Assembly: GCA_030640725.1 (NCBI GenBank)
Contig: DAOWIV010000080.1
Location: 1-12,049 of the forward strand
Source of the DNA: Methanosarcinales archaeon
GTDB lineage: Archaea; Halobacteriota; Methanosarcinia; Methanosarcinales; Methanogasteraceae
DNA length: 12,049 bases
Reading direction: 5' to 3'
A program made the translations under genes and the position numbers. The notes under the pieces are model-generated. The model saw nothing but the letters and a program-made list of their open reading frames with translations. It had not been told where the DNA came from and did no database searches. Positions 1 through 7,515 of this stretch are shown one piece after another. Each line of letters begins with the position of its first letter. Positions within the stretch are counted from its first letter, which is position 1.

Positions 1-58
1 CCAGTGTGATTGTGCCAAACTCCACCTCCACACCATCGAAAGATTGTATCCTCTTCAA
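1..58 (-). CDS. Possible 5' end of a leftward gene cut by the window edge
   Basis: On the minus strand one frame stays open to the left edge. From a TTG at 58-56 it reads MKRIQSFDGVEVEFGTITL, which has the alternating hydrophobic/acidic look of a real beta-rich protein start. An alternative GTG lies at 82-80 in the same frame. No family is recognisable from 19 residues and no strong ribosome site is visible. It may be chance. Confidence 0.2.
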   Translation of the reverse strand, partial: MKRIQSFDGVEVEFGTITL

Positions 59-93
59 ATTAAATGGTGACTGAATATCCACGTCTGTATGAC

Positions 94-204
94 ATTCGTG
101 TGATTCGTACAATTCGTGCCATTCGTGATCTACTGGTGCTGCTTTTATGCCTTCGGCGTTCTGTCGCAATCACGAATTCCACGAATGAAGCGAATGACAC
201 GAAT
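94..204. repeat. Inverted array of 9-bp units (ATTCGTGNN)
   Basis: Four consecutive 9-bp units with core ATTCGTG occupy 94-129. Four units of the reverse complement (CACGAAT core) occupy 169-204. About 40 bases separate the two arms. The arms could pair over roughly 36 bases with scattered mismatches in the variable two or three positions of each unit, giving a long cruciform or RNA hairpin. Similar CACGAAT-type arrays occur between genes in many microbial genomes, from general memory. The stretch 1-302 otherwise holds only a doubtful leftward gene start and a weak promoter for the next gene. Confidence 0.8.
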
Positions 205-261
205 TTGGTTTACCACAGAAGATGCATTTTACCATTACTTTTGGAGTGGATACGAAAGATT

Positions 262-271
262 GTTATACTGG
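262..271 (+). promoter_or_regulatory. Possible TATA box of the DUF2124-ftsY operon
   Basis: A TTGTTATAC-like stretch sits about 35 bases before the ATG at 303. An archaeal start site about 25 bases downstream would leave a very short leader. The match to a TATA consensus is only moderate. Confidence 0.3.
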
Positions 272-302
272 TAGCCAGAAACCCAAACGGTTGTGATGCA
301 CA

Positions 303-776
303 ATGAAAGAGATCAGCACCTCATCAGGGCTCGGAGGCATCCTGAATGCCTTTCGGGATATTACAAAGGAGTCTAAGCGAATAACGTTCGTTGGAACGCC
401 TGGATTCTGCACTCCGTTCGCCGAATTGATTGCATTTCCGATTAGGAATAGTAACAAAGAGCTGGCTTATATCGCCAACCTCGGTTTTGATGATGCAAAG
501 AAGATTGTGTACACCAGCCATGGCATGCAACTGGCTGAAAAGACGGATGCTGCCGCGGATACTGTCGTGATACTTGGCGGTCTTGCGATGCCAAAGATCA
601 GTGTCGATGTTCACGACCTACAATCGATGATAGACCGTATTTTCGGCGGAGCTGAAGATAAACTGCTCATCGGTGTCTGTTTCATGAGCATCTTCGAGCA
701 AATGAAATGGTACGATGTTATCGACTTCGATTACATGATTGATACACATACAAACAGTAGTGTTCTTAAAAAGTGA
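303..776 (+). CDS. DUF2124 family protein
   Basis: This 157-residue protein looks like the archaeal DUF2124 family, which I know mainly from methanogens; its biochemical function is not established. Recognisable features are the N-terminal STSSGLGGILNAF stretch, FVGTPGFCTPFAELIAFPIR (about residues 29-48), YTSHGMQLAE, and VVILGGLAMPK (about 88-98). A Rossmann-like alternation of hydrophobic strands and helices follows, with a Cys in the IGVCFMS segment. Length fits the family. There are no membrane segments or signal peptide, so it should be cytoplasmic. The ATG at 303 is the first sensible start and precedes the conserved N-terminus. It lies 6 bases upstream of the L18Ae gene and so probably heads this operon, suggesting but not proving a link with translation. 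Confidence 0.8.
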   Translation: MKEISTSSGLGGILNAFRDITKESKRITFVGTPGFCTPFAELIAFPIRNSNKELAYIANLGFDDAKKIVYTSHGMQLAEKTDAAADTVVILGGLAMPKISVDVHDLQSMIDRIFGGAEDKLLIGVCFMSIFEQMKWYDVIDFDYMIDTHTNSSVLKK

Positions 777-782
777 TTTATT

Positions 783-965
783 ATGACTGGATTTATTATT
801 AGCGGGACGTTTAAGGCTGGATCGAACTGGAAGCGGTTTACCAAGACCGTTAGCAGCCAGAACGAGAAGAATGCGATCGAAAAGGTTTACTCACTCATCG
901 GAAGTGAGAATAAGCTGAAGCGGAATTTTATCGAAATAACGAGTACTGCGGAGACCCGGGCATGA
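783..965 (+). CDS. rpl18a: Large-subunit ribosomal protein L18Ae (LX / eL20)
   Basis: This 60-residue basic protein matches the archaeal L18Ae/LX ribosomal protein. It has the N-terminal strand FIISGTF, then KRFTKTVSSQNEKNAIEKVY, and the late IGSENKLKRNFIEI segment that ends the short archaeal form. It is a component of the 50S subunit. The start ATG is 6 bases after the DUF2124 stop. Its stop overlaps the pfdA start (ATGA at 962-965), implying translational coupling. LX followed by prefoldin alpha and FtsY is a gene order familiar from euryarchaea, which supports the call for such a short protein. Confidence 0.9.
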   Translation: MTGFIISGTFKAGSNWKRFTKTVSSQNEKNAIEKVYSLIGSENKLKRNFIEITSTAETRA

Positions 966-1402
966 CTGAACAACTCACCGATGAGGACATGCAGAGATTG
1001 GTGGCTCAGCATGACGCCTATCAGGCGCGGGCTGAGGCGGTTGCTACACAGATCGATGCGATCCAGGTATCCCTCTTCGAGTGCGAACACGCTTCAAATA
1101 CGGTCGATGCACTCAAGGATGCGGATGGTGCCGATGCATTAGTACCTATCGGCGCAGGATCATTCATACATGCCAAAATTGCAAAATCCGACCGTGCAAT
1201 CGTCAATCTCGGTGCAGGCGTGGCTGCGGAGATGTCAGCAGATGCTGCAAGAGATTGCCTGATTGATCGGAAGGAAAAACTCACAAAAATCCTCGCAGAG
1301 ATGAACACGACGTTGGAAGATCTGATGAAGAGGGTTCAAGCGATCCAAACCGAGGCGAATAAACAGATACAGGCAAGACAGGCAGATCAGGCGTATATCT
1401 GA
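962..1402 (+). CDS. pfdA: Prefoldin alpha subunit
   Basis: This 146-residue protein has the prefoldin alpha plan. An N-terminal helix (about 5-50) and a C-terminal helix (about 97-142) form an antiparallel coiled coil. They flank a central beta region (about 55-90: LVPIGAGSFIHAKI and IVNLGAGVAAEMS) that builds the beta barrel of the alpha2-beta4 hexamer. Prefoldin captures unfolded proteins in the cytoplasm and hands them to the thermosome. The beta subunit is not in the window. The start overlaps the upstream stop as ATGA, and the stop TGA shares one base with the ftsY start, so the three genes are probably co-translated. The length is typical. Confidence 0.92.
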   Translation: MTEQLTDEDMQRLVAQHDAYQARAEAVATQIDAIQVSLFECEHASNTVDALKDADGADALVPIGAGSFIHAKIAKSDRAIVNLGAGVAAEMSADAARDCLIDRKEKLTKILAEMNTTLEDLMKRVQAIQTEANKQIQARQADQAYI

Positions 1403-2352
1403 TGTTCAATAAACTTAAGGAAAAACTGGGGGCGTTCAAGAAGACGATCGGTGAGACGATCGATCAGAAAGTCGGAATCGGCGAAAAAGCGAAAACGCTT
1501 GTTCTTGAACGGGAGCTTATCCTCGACGAAGGAGATCTTGAGAAATCGCTCGGAGATCTCGAGATCGCACTGCTTGAGAGCGATGTTGCGTTCCCGGTTG
1601 CCGAAAGCATCATCGATGCTATCAAACAGGAGTTGATCGGTGCCCACAAGAAGATCGGGGCAAATACCGGTGATATCGTTGAGACTGCGCTTAGAAACGC
1701 CCTGCTTTCTGTGATGTCAAAAGAGATGTTCGACTTTGACGAGTTCATCGCAAACGCGCCAAAGCCGGTAAACATCGTGTTCACAGGGGTTAACGGCACC
1801 GGAAAAACGACTACGATTGCAAAAATCGCATCAAGACTGAAGGAAAACGGGTATTCAGTTGTGGTTGCATCAGGAGATACATTCAGAGCTGGGGCGACCG
1901 AGCAGATAGAGAAACACGCAGAGCGAATCGGCGTAAAACTGATCAAACACCAGCATGGCGGCGATCCAGCCGCAGTGATCTACGATGCGATGCAACATGC
2001 CACAGCACAGCACCGTGACGTGGTGCTTGCAGACACCGCAGGAAGGATGCACACGAACATCAATCTGATGGATCAGCTCGGGAAGATCTGCCGTGTAACG
2101 CCCCCTGACCTCGTGATCTTCGTGGACGAGGCTGTTGCCGGCAACGACGCTGTGGAGCGGGCACGTGAGTTCAATGAGACCGTGCCGATATCGGGCAGCA
2201 TCCTGACAAAGGTCGATATGGACTCAAGAGGTGGCGCAGCGATCTCGATTGCGCACGTCACCGGCAAGCCCGTGTTATTCCTGGGCACCGGGCAGAAGTA
2301 CGGCGATCTCATGAAGTTTGATGCAGAGTGGTACGTGGATCAGTTGTTTTGA
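1402..2352 (+). CDS. ftsY: Signal recognition particle receptor FtsY
   Basis: FtsY is the SRP-family GTPase that docks SRP-ribosome complexes at the membrane translocon. The 316-residue protein has an NG domain. The N-domain four-helix bundle spans about residues 20-110. The G domain has P-loop GVNGTGKTT (129-137), DTFRAGA (159-165), DTAGR (211-215) and TKVD (269-272), then SRGGAA and the closing FLGTGQKYGDLMKFD segment. The N-terminal A region is a short basic stretch (KLKEKLGAFKK) rather than the long acidic domain of E. coli, as is common in archaea. The GVNGTGKTT P-loop separates it from SRP54 (usually GxQGxGKTT), and the methionine-rich M domain is absent. It is the last gene of the operon; a T-rich stretch follows. 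Confidence 0.96.
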   Translation: MFNKLKEKLGAFKKTIGETIDQKVGIGEKAKTLVLERELILDEGDLEKSLGDLEIALLESDVAFPVAESIIDAIKQELIGAHKKIGANTGDIVETALRNALLSVMSKEMFDFDEFIANAPKPVNIVFTGVNGTGKTTTIAKIASRLKENGYSVVVASGDTFRAGATEQIEKHAERIGVKLIKHQHGGDPAAVIYDAMQHATAQHRDVVLADTAGRMHTNINLMDQLGKICRVTPPDLVIFVDEAVAGNDAVERAREFNETVPISGSILTKVDMDSRGGAAISIAHVTGKPVLFLGTGQKYGDLMKFDAEWYVDQLF

Positions 2353-2374
2353 GTGATGGTGCAGGGATTTGCGG

Positions 2375-2393
2375 CTCTTTGCTTGTTTTTATT
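2375..2393 (+). terminator. T-rich probable terminator after ftsY
   Basis: A run of CTTTGCTTGTTTTTATT begins about 20 bases after the ftsY stop, the oligo-T type of signal that ends archaeal transcripts. It lies between convergent genes. Confidence 0.45.
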
Positions 2394-2411
2394 CCCGAAA
2401 ATCCTCGGGAA
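2392..2411. terminator. Hairpin between convergent ftsY and dockerin genes
   Basis: TTCCCGA (2392-2398) and TCGGGAA (2405-2411) form a perfect 7-bp stem with a 6-base loop. It sits 3 bases beyond the stop of the leftward dockerin gene. It could protect or end either transcript, but on the leftward strand it is followed by A residues, so it is not a classic intrinsic terminator there. Confidence 0.4.
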
Positions 2412-2414
2412 ACA

Positions 2415-3632
2415 TCAATGACCGATCGCGCCGACCGCTGCCTGCATGATCATGAGTGCATCATGGGATGTGACTAGCCCATCAGCGTTTACGTCAGCCA
2501 CGGGTTCGTATTCGCCGCGAACAGCAAGATCGAGCGCAATCACGGCGTCCGTGGTGGTAATCCAACCATCGCCATCAATATCGCCTTTTAGCGTTGTTTT
2601 GAACATGTAGAATGCATCTCCACCACAGAGCCATCGTTCTGATTTCGGAGCGCCCTGCCAGTAGTGGATGTGCCCATCAGCAAAACCCAGTCGGTTTCCA
2701 ACATAATAACCTACCGGACAGGGAAGGTTTTTCAATTCTTCCCAACCGTTGCATGAAATGCTGTAGCGGTAGAAGCCATATCCCGGATCTTCGTCTACAC
2801 TGCCACCACCGATGGCGAAAATGCAATCGCTGTATTTATCCATCCAGTTACCGATCCAGAGCAGGGAAGCGCCGTCCCCAACGCCATCGCTATCAGGTAT
2901 ATCGCTCATATCCTCCCAGATGTCCGTAGGAATGTGGTATCTGGCAAAATCGCCGTTTGGGGCTGTTTCATTGTATTCGCCGCTCAGTGCGTACATGTAT
3001 TTTCCTCCCGTCCAGACCAATGATGCGCCATCATCCGTACCATTCCAATTTGGGTTAAAACTAAGCCTTATCCATGACTCATTGGAAGCGTTATAGCAAG
3101 CAAAAATCGTTCCGCGCTTATTACTGCCTATGATTGCATAAATACGACCATCATGTCCCGACCACGTTATAGCATCGCCAGCACCCTGTGGGTGTGGGGT
3201 GTCTGTCAGTTGTTCCCAATTGTTATCAGATATGCTGTACCGATAAAACAGTCTCCGACTGTCATCGCCATATCTGCCGCCAAACAGGGCGTATATGTGA
3301 TCGTCATAGTCCCACGTCATAGCCGCGCCATTTCTAAATGCCCCGGTGGGGAGTCCTGATGTATTCATCATCTCCCAATTCTCCACGTCCGGATCATAAC
3401 GCCAGAATCTTGGGTCAGAACTGGCATAAAGACAACGAGCAATATAAATGTTGGTTGCTGTGCTGACAACCGCTTCTCCATATCCGCCTGCGGTAGGCGC
3501 ATCGGTTTTTATGACCCAATTCCCCTCCAAAACCGAATATGTTGTAGTACCATCGGTATCATCCCCGATAGCCAGTCCGGAGGATGTAACTGCCAAAAAG
3601 AGCAGACCAATAACTATTTTTATAATATTCAT
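2415..3632 (-). CDS. Secreted kelch-like beta-propeller protein with C-terminal dockerin domain
   Basis: From the ATG at 3632 the product is about 405 residues. It opens with a signal peptide (MNIIKIVIGLLFLAVTSSG, then LA), so it is exported. The body holds about six repeats roughly 50-55 residues apart with a GAxxxW...IYAxxG pattern, for example GAAMTWDYDDHIYALFGG, GDAITWSGHDGRIYAIIG and GASLVWTGGKYMYALSGE. This fits a six-bladed kelch-type propeller. The last 60 residues are a type I dockerin with two calcium loops, DIDGDGWITTTD and DVNADGLVTSHD. Dockerins bind cohesins; no cohesin is seen here. The frame extends 29 codons further to an ATG at 3719, which also has a GAGGT ribosome site. I prefer 3632 because it starts the signal peptide and has GGAGTGAGGT upstream. 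Substrate or partner is unknown. Confidence 0.85.
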   Translation of the reverse strand: MNIIKIVIGLLFLAVTSSGLAIGDDTDGTTTYSVLEGNWVIKTDAPTAGGYGEAVVSTATNIYIARCLYASSDPRFWRYDPDVENWEMMNTSGLPTGAFRNGAAMTWDYDDHIYALFGGRYGDDSRRLFYRYSISDNNWEQLTDTPHPQGAGDAITWSGHDGRIYAIIGSNKRGTIFACYNASNESWIRLSFNPNWNGTDDGASLVWTGGKYMYALSGEYNETAPNGDFARYHIPTDIWEDMSDIPDSDGVGDGASLLWIGNWMDKYSDCIFAIGGGSVDEDPGYGFYRYSISCNGWEELKNLPCPVGYYVGNRLGFADGHIHYWQGAPKSERWLCGGDAFYMFKTTLKGDIDGDGWITTTDAVIALDLAVRGEYEPVADVNADGLVTSHDALMIMQAAVGAIGH

Positions 3633-3760
3633 TCCCCCATACCTCACTCCGGAAAAGATGAAAGCCCCGCTTTTGGGTTGCTTTTGCGTTCCGGATTCTT
3701 TCCTCTTAGTGTGAACCATAATATACCTCTATACCTTGAATTCCCTTTTGATTACTAAAT

Positions 3761-3776
3761 TGTAGTGTACACTACA
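3761..3776. promoter_or_regulatory. Perfect 16-bp palindrome, likely operator
   Basis: TGTAGTGTACACTACA is identical to its reverse complement. It lies in the space between the divergent dockerin gene and the winged-helix gene, about 42 bases before the dockerin frame's earliest start and about 67 before the regulator start. That is a typical place for a dimeric repressor to control both genes. The binding protein is inferred, not shown. Confidence 0.6.
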
Positions 3777-3792
3777 CGTTACTGAATTACTT

Positions 3793-3801
3793 CTTAAAAA
3801 G
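3793..3801 (+). promoter_or_regulatory. TATA box of the winged-helix gene
   Basis: CTTAAAAAG lies about 46 bases before the ATG at 3843. Transcription would begin near 3820-3825, leaving a leader of about 20 bases. The 16-bp palindrome is just upstream of it. Confidence 0.45.
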
Positions 3802-3842
3802 TTTCTGTTCCCATCGTGTGCACAACAGAATCGTATGCGCAC

Positions 3843-4115
3843 ATGACCGACCTACTAATCAGCGATGTAAAGAAAATAGAGATTTTGAATGCCTTATCGG
3901 ATGGAAAAGTGCATACATATTATAATCTGTCGCGGACCGTTGGAACGAATTACGACACCGTGAAGAGGAATTGCAGATTTCTCGAGATTTTGGAGTATGT
4001 CGAGATAGCCAGAATGGATAAAGAAGATAGTGCATCCGGCGTAGCATCTTACAGAGTTCGAATCACACCGGACGGGGTGAAAGCGATAGATATCCTAAAA
4101 AAAGAACTCGTGTAG
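3843..4115 (+). CDS. Small winged-helix DNA-binding protein, probable transcriptional regulator
   Basis: The product from ATG 3843 is 90 residues. It has the layout of a single archaeal winged-helix domain: helix 1 (VKKIEILNALSDG), helix 2 and recognition helix (YYNLSRTVGTNYDTVKRNCRFLEILEYV), then a two-stranded wing (VEIARM...ASYRVRITPDG) and a closing helix (VKAIDILKKEL). There is no ligand-binding domain, so it probably acts as a small dimeric regulator. A GTG at 3816 would add nine residues that do not belong to the fold, so ATG 3843 is preferred. It is divergent from the dockerin gene and may bind the intervening palindrome. The specific family is not recognised. Confidence 0.75.
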   Translation: MTDLLISDVKKIEILNALSDGKVHTYYNLSRTVGTNYDTVKRNCRFLEILEYVEIARMDKEDSASGVASYRVRITPDGVKAIDILKKELV

Positions 4116-4187
4116 GCTTATCGGTAAAACGACTTGAAAATGAGCGGATGTACCCCGGACGCATATTCTTATTCTCGTGCCTGAGTT

Positions 4188-4199
4188 AATATTTTAAAT
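4188..4199 (+). promoter_or_regulatory. Strong TATA box of the radical SAM gene
   Basis: AATATTTTAAAT is a good archaeal TATA element in an otherwise mixed-composition gap. The predicted start of transcription, about 25 bases on, is near 4218-4222, only a few bases before the coding frame must begin. The mRNA is therefore probably leaderless or nearly so. Confidence 0.5.
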
Positions 4200-4226
4200 C
4201 CGTAAATCCTCGATACAGTAGAAGGT

Positions 4227-5696
4227 GTTACCATCAACGTCCTATTACTCGCCTCACCCGATGTCCAGCACGACTTCGATTTCGTCGCACGAATCCCGAA
4301 TCTCGGGATCACGTCCATCGCGGGAAACATCAATGACCTCTGCGATGTCAAGGTAGCCGACCTGAACGTCACAAAAGACCCCTCCGAGTTTGTGCGCAGA
4401 GCCATAGAGAAATACCGTATTGATCTCGTGGGTCTCAGCTGCATGAGCTTCCAGTATACCGGGATGCTTGAGATCGCGAAGATCGTCAAGGAGTATGACG
4501 GCGTGCAGGTGGTCTTTGGCGGCTACCACCCGACGCTTGAGTATAAGGAGATCTCAGAGAGTCCTGATCTCAAATACATCGATTTTATCATGCGCGGCGA
4601 AGGGGAGGGGACATTCAAGGAACTAGTCAGAGCCTTTCCGGATCGGAAATATGATGGCGTGCTTGGCTTGTCCTACAAAGAGGGTGGCGTCATGAAGCAC
4701 AACCCGCCACGCCCGCTTCTTGATCTATCTGATATCCGGCTTCCTGATAGAGATGCAAGACTGCTTAAAAAAGGTTTTTACGGATTCTGCCACACCGTAG
4801 ACGTGGTCGAGACGAGCAGGGGCTGCACACAGGGCTGCAAATTCTGCAGCATCGACCGTATGTACGGGCGGAGCTTCAGAACGTATGATATAGAGCGTGT
4901 GATTGCGGATATAGCGGACGCAAAGAAGCACGGCGCGCAGAACATCTTTTTCGTGGACGACAACATCACCCTGAACACAAAACGGATGAAACGTCTCTGC
5001 GAGGCGATCATCGAGGCAGGACTCGACGATATCTACTATCAGACCCAGGCGAGCACGAGCGGGATCGCAAAGAGCAAGGAGGTCATCGATCTGATAGCAA
5101 AAGCCGGATTTGACGGTGTTTTTCTGGGTATCGAGAACGCGCTCCCGAGAAACATCGAGTTCTTCGGCAAGACCGAAATGGCGACCGATTCTGAGACCGC
5201 TGTCAAATATCTACATGAGCACAACATCATCGTGTCAGGCGGGATCATCAGCGGGAATCCGGACGACACAAAAGAGGATATCCTGAGAAACTACGAACTC
5301 GCACGAAAACTGAAACTTGACGTCCCGATATTCTATATCATGACTCCATACCCAAAGACAGAGCTCCGAAAGGAGTTACTCGATATGGGAGTCGTCACGA
5401 ACAAAGACGACTTCACAACTTATGACGGAATCTATGCCAACGTAAAAACAAACCACATGAGCACCGATGAGTTGCAATACCTGATCTGGAAGATGAATAT
5501 CGATTATTACGATCTGAGCTGGTACCGCTCGAACAATATCATAAGAAGGTATCCGAAATGGTATCTGAAAAGAACGCTTGAACTGATCCCGAAGTATACG
5601 AAGAGGCGTTTACAGCTTCTTTTCGGGTTGAAGACAGAGCGGGATTTTTATGAAGAGGATATGAAGTCAGGGGTGCTGTGCAAGGGTGGGGTTTGA
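4227..5696 (+). CDS. B12-binding domain radical SAM protein
   Basis: About 489 residues. The N-terminal cobalamin-binding Rossmann domain starts with INVLLLASPDVQHDFDF and continues through PNLGI, DLVGLSCMSFQYTGM and VVFGGYHPT. The radical SAM barrel begins with ETSRGCTQGCKFCSIDRMYG; its CxxxCxxC cysteines hold the [4Fe-4S] cluster that cleaves S-adenosylmethionine. Later FFVDDNITLN, GVFLGIEN and GGIISGNPDDT are typical of this class. The C-terminus is a basic helical region. Members methylate or join unactivated carbons, often in lipid or cofactor synthesis; the substrate cannot be read from the sequence. Homology begins at about 4233, but the frame has no ATG, GTG or TTG between the TAA at 4203 and the GTG at 4392, which is inside the B12 domain. 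I give 4227 (GTT after AAGGT) as the probable start region. Confidence 0.85.
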   Translation, partial: VTINVLLLASPDVQHDFDFVARIPNLGITSIAGNINDLCDVKVADLNVTKDPSEFVRRAIEKYRIDLVGLSCMSFQYTGMLEIAKIVKEYDGVQVVFGGYHPTLEYKEISESPDLKYIDFIMRGEGEGTFKELVRAFPDRKYDGVLGLSYKEGGVMKHNPPRPLLDLSDIRLPDRDARLLKKGFYGFCHTVDVVETSRGCTQGCKFCSIDRMYGRSFRTYDIERVIADIADAKKHGAQNIFFVDDNITLNTKRMKRLCEAIIEAGLDDIYYQTQASTSGIAKSKEVIDLIAKAGFDGVFLGIENALPRNIEFFGKTEMATDSETAVKYLHEHNIIVSGGIISGNPDDTKEDILRNYELARKLKLDVPIFYIMTPYPKTELRKELLDMGVVTNKDDFTTYDGIYANVKTNHMSTDELQYLIWKMNIDYYDLSWYRSNNIIRRYPKWYLKRTLELIPKYTKRRLQLLFGLKTERDFYEEDMKSGVLCKGGV

Positions 5697-5798
5697 AACG
5701 AGCAGTCACAGCACAAACAACGCATAAGATCGCTTTACATCACGATTCCCGGGGTCACGACTGCAAGAATCGCCAGATAAAAGCCCCCGCACAGAACC

Positions 5799-7349
5799 AT
5801 GATCGACCCATCCTGCCTCCCTGCGCACCCTGGCTGTTACCTCTTCAGAGACGCCGCCGGCAGCATCATCTACATAGGAAAGGCAAAGAACCTGAAAAAG
5901 CGCGTCTCCAGCTATTTCGGGAGACATGACCACGACCCAAAGACGGAAGTCCTTGTGCAGAGGGCAGCCTCTGTCGATTTCATCATCACAGATAACGAGC
6001 TTGAGGCGCTGATTCTTGAAAACACGCTCATCAAGAAGCATCAGCCGAGATACAACATCGATCTCAAGGATGCGAAGAGTTACGCATACATCCACGTTAC
6101 CGACGATGAATTTCCACGAATCGGAATTACACGAAAGGCAGATGGTGATGGTACGTTCTTCGGACCGTTCGTCTCTGCAAGAGAGCGCGATTACATCCTT
6201 TTGGTGGTAAAGAGGACGTTTAAGTTGAGGTCATGCAAAAAGCTTCCGAAACGGGCGTGCCTGCGGTATCATCTTGGATACTGCAGCGCCCCATGCATCG
6301 GAGAGATCAGCAGCGAAGATTATCGCAGGCAGGTCGGCAGGGCTGAATCGGTGCTCCGCGGGAATACAGACGACCTGCTCAAGTCTTTATCGATAGAGAT
6401 GGTGGAGCAGTCCGGAAATCAGGAATTTGAGCAGGCGATAGAACTGCGAGACCAGATCGCCGCAATCAAGCATCTCGCAGAGCGCCAGCGCATGGACCGG
6501 CAGAAGAGCTATGATGAGGACGTAATCAACTACGTGGAAAGCGACGGGCGGATATATCTCATGCTTTTCAATGTATACCGGGGAACACTTGCAGAAAAGC
6601 AGGAATTCGTCTTTGACGGGGGAGATGATGTGATCGACGAATTTCTTGCGCAGTACTACTCAGAACATGACCCACCGGTAGAGATAATCATTCCGCACCC
6701 GGTAAGCGATGTGCTCACTGAGTTTCTATCCCGGAAACGTGGAAGTCAGGTCAGAACCACGGTCCCACAGCGAGGGGCAAAGAAGAAGCTGCTCGACCTT
6801 GTCAAAAAAAACATCGAGATCACGTTCTTTGGCGGACAGCTCAAACTCGAGGGGCTAAAAAAGCTTCTCGGGCTTTCCGGTATCCCGGAGGTCATCGAAT
6901 GCTTTGATATCTCCCACCTGTCAGGCACCTCGATGGTTGGTTCAATGGTGCAGTACAGGTCAGGAAAGCCGGATAAACAGAATTACAGGCGGTTCAAGAT
7001 CCGGACGGTTGAGGCAATCGACGATTTCGCCGCCATTGCAGAGGTCATACGGAGACGGTACGTACGCCTGAAAAAAGAGAACGGAGAGTTTCCCGATTTG
7101 ATCATCGTCGATGGAGGGAAGGGACAGCTCTCATCAGCCCGTGCAGAGCTTGAAAGGCTCGATCTCGATATTCCGATCATCTCAATTGCCAAACGGGAGG
7201 AAGAGATCTATATCCCGGCGCTCGCACGTCCCCTGCCGGTTGACCAAAAGGAGAAAGCATCACTCTTTGTACAGGAGATCCGGGACGAGGCGCACCGCTT
7301 TGCGATCGCGTATCACCGGCTGTTGCGGAAGAAACAGATGGTGTCGTGA
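5799..7349 (+). CDS. uvrC: UvrABC excinuclease subunit C
   Basis: UvrC makes the two incisions around DNA damage after UvrA/UvrB recognition. The 516-residue protein starts with a GIY-YIG nuclease (PGCYLF 11-16, IIYIGKAKNLKKRV 23-36, ENTLIKKHQPRYN 74-86). Cysteines C146, C154, C162 and C166 match the Fe-S cluster ligands. A UVR motif for UvrB contact lies near 205-230. The RNase H-like second nuclease keeps its acids and histidine: D370 (ECFDISH), D438 (IIVDGGKGQ) and H499 (DEAHRFA). The protein ends at RLLRKKQMVS, so the tandem helix-hairpin-helix region of bacterial UvrC (about 600 residues) is missing. There is no in-window uvrA or uvrB. A weak AGATAAAAG box at 5775 suggests a very short leader. 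The gene was probably acquired from bacteria long ago. Confidence 0.95.
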   Translation: MIDPSCLPAHPGCYLFRDAAGSIIYIGKAKNLKKRVSSYFGRHDHDPKTEVLVQRAASVDFIITDNELEALILENTLIKKHQPRYNIDLKDAKSYAYIHVTDDEFPRIGITRKADGDGTFFGPFVSARERDYILLVVKRTFKLRSCKKLPKRACLRYHLGYCSAPCIGEISSEDYRRQVGRAESVLRGNTDDLLKSLSIEMVEQSGNQEFEQAIELRDQIAAIKHLAERQRMDRQKSYDEDVINYVESDGRIYLMLFNVYRGTLAEKQEFVFDGGDDVIDEFLAQYYSEHDPPVEIIIPHPVSDVLTEFLSRKRGSQVRTTVPQRGAKKKLLDLVKKNIEITFFGGQLKLEGLKKLLGLSGIPEVIECFDISHLSGTSMVGSMVQYRSGKPDKQNYRRFKIRTVEAIDDFAAIAEVIRRRYVRLKKENGEFPDLIIVDGGKGQLSSARAELERLDLDIPIISIAKREEEIYIPALARPLPVDQKEKASLFVQEIRDEAHRFAIAYHRLLRKKQMVS

Positions 7350-7515
7350 CCTATTGTTGCGACAACTTAATTTATAGACATGGTGCGTTATAGGTTGCGC
7401 GGATATGAGTGTCGAATTGGTTGTCAACGCTGCATTTCTCGTTTCTCACTTGGAGAGGGGGGTTTTCGGAACTACCGCCATGACAACAAGATTCATATAT
7501 CATGAAATAACAGAT

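Noticed and set aside
64..306. An 80-codon frame on the plus strand
   Set aside because: Its I-R and T-N rich product is just the 9-bp repeat array read in frame, with no other protein-like feature.
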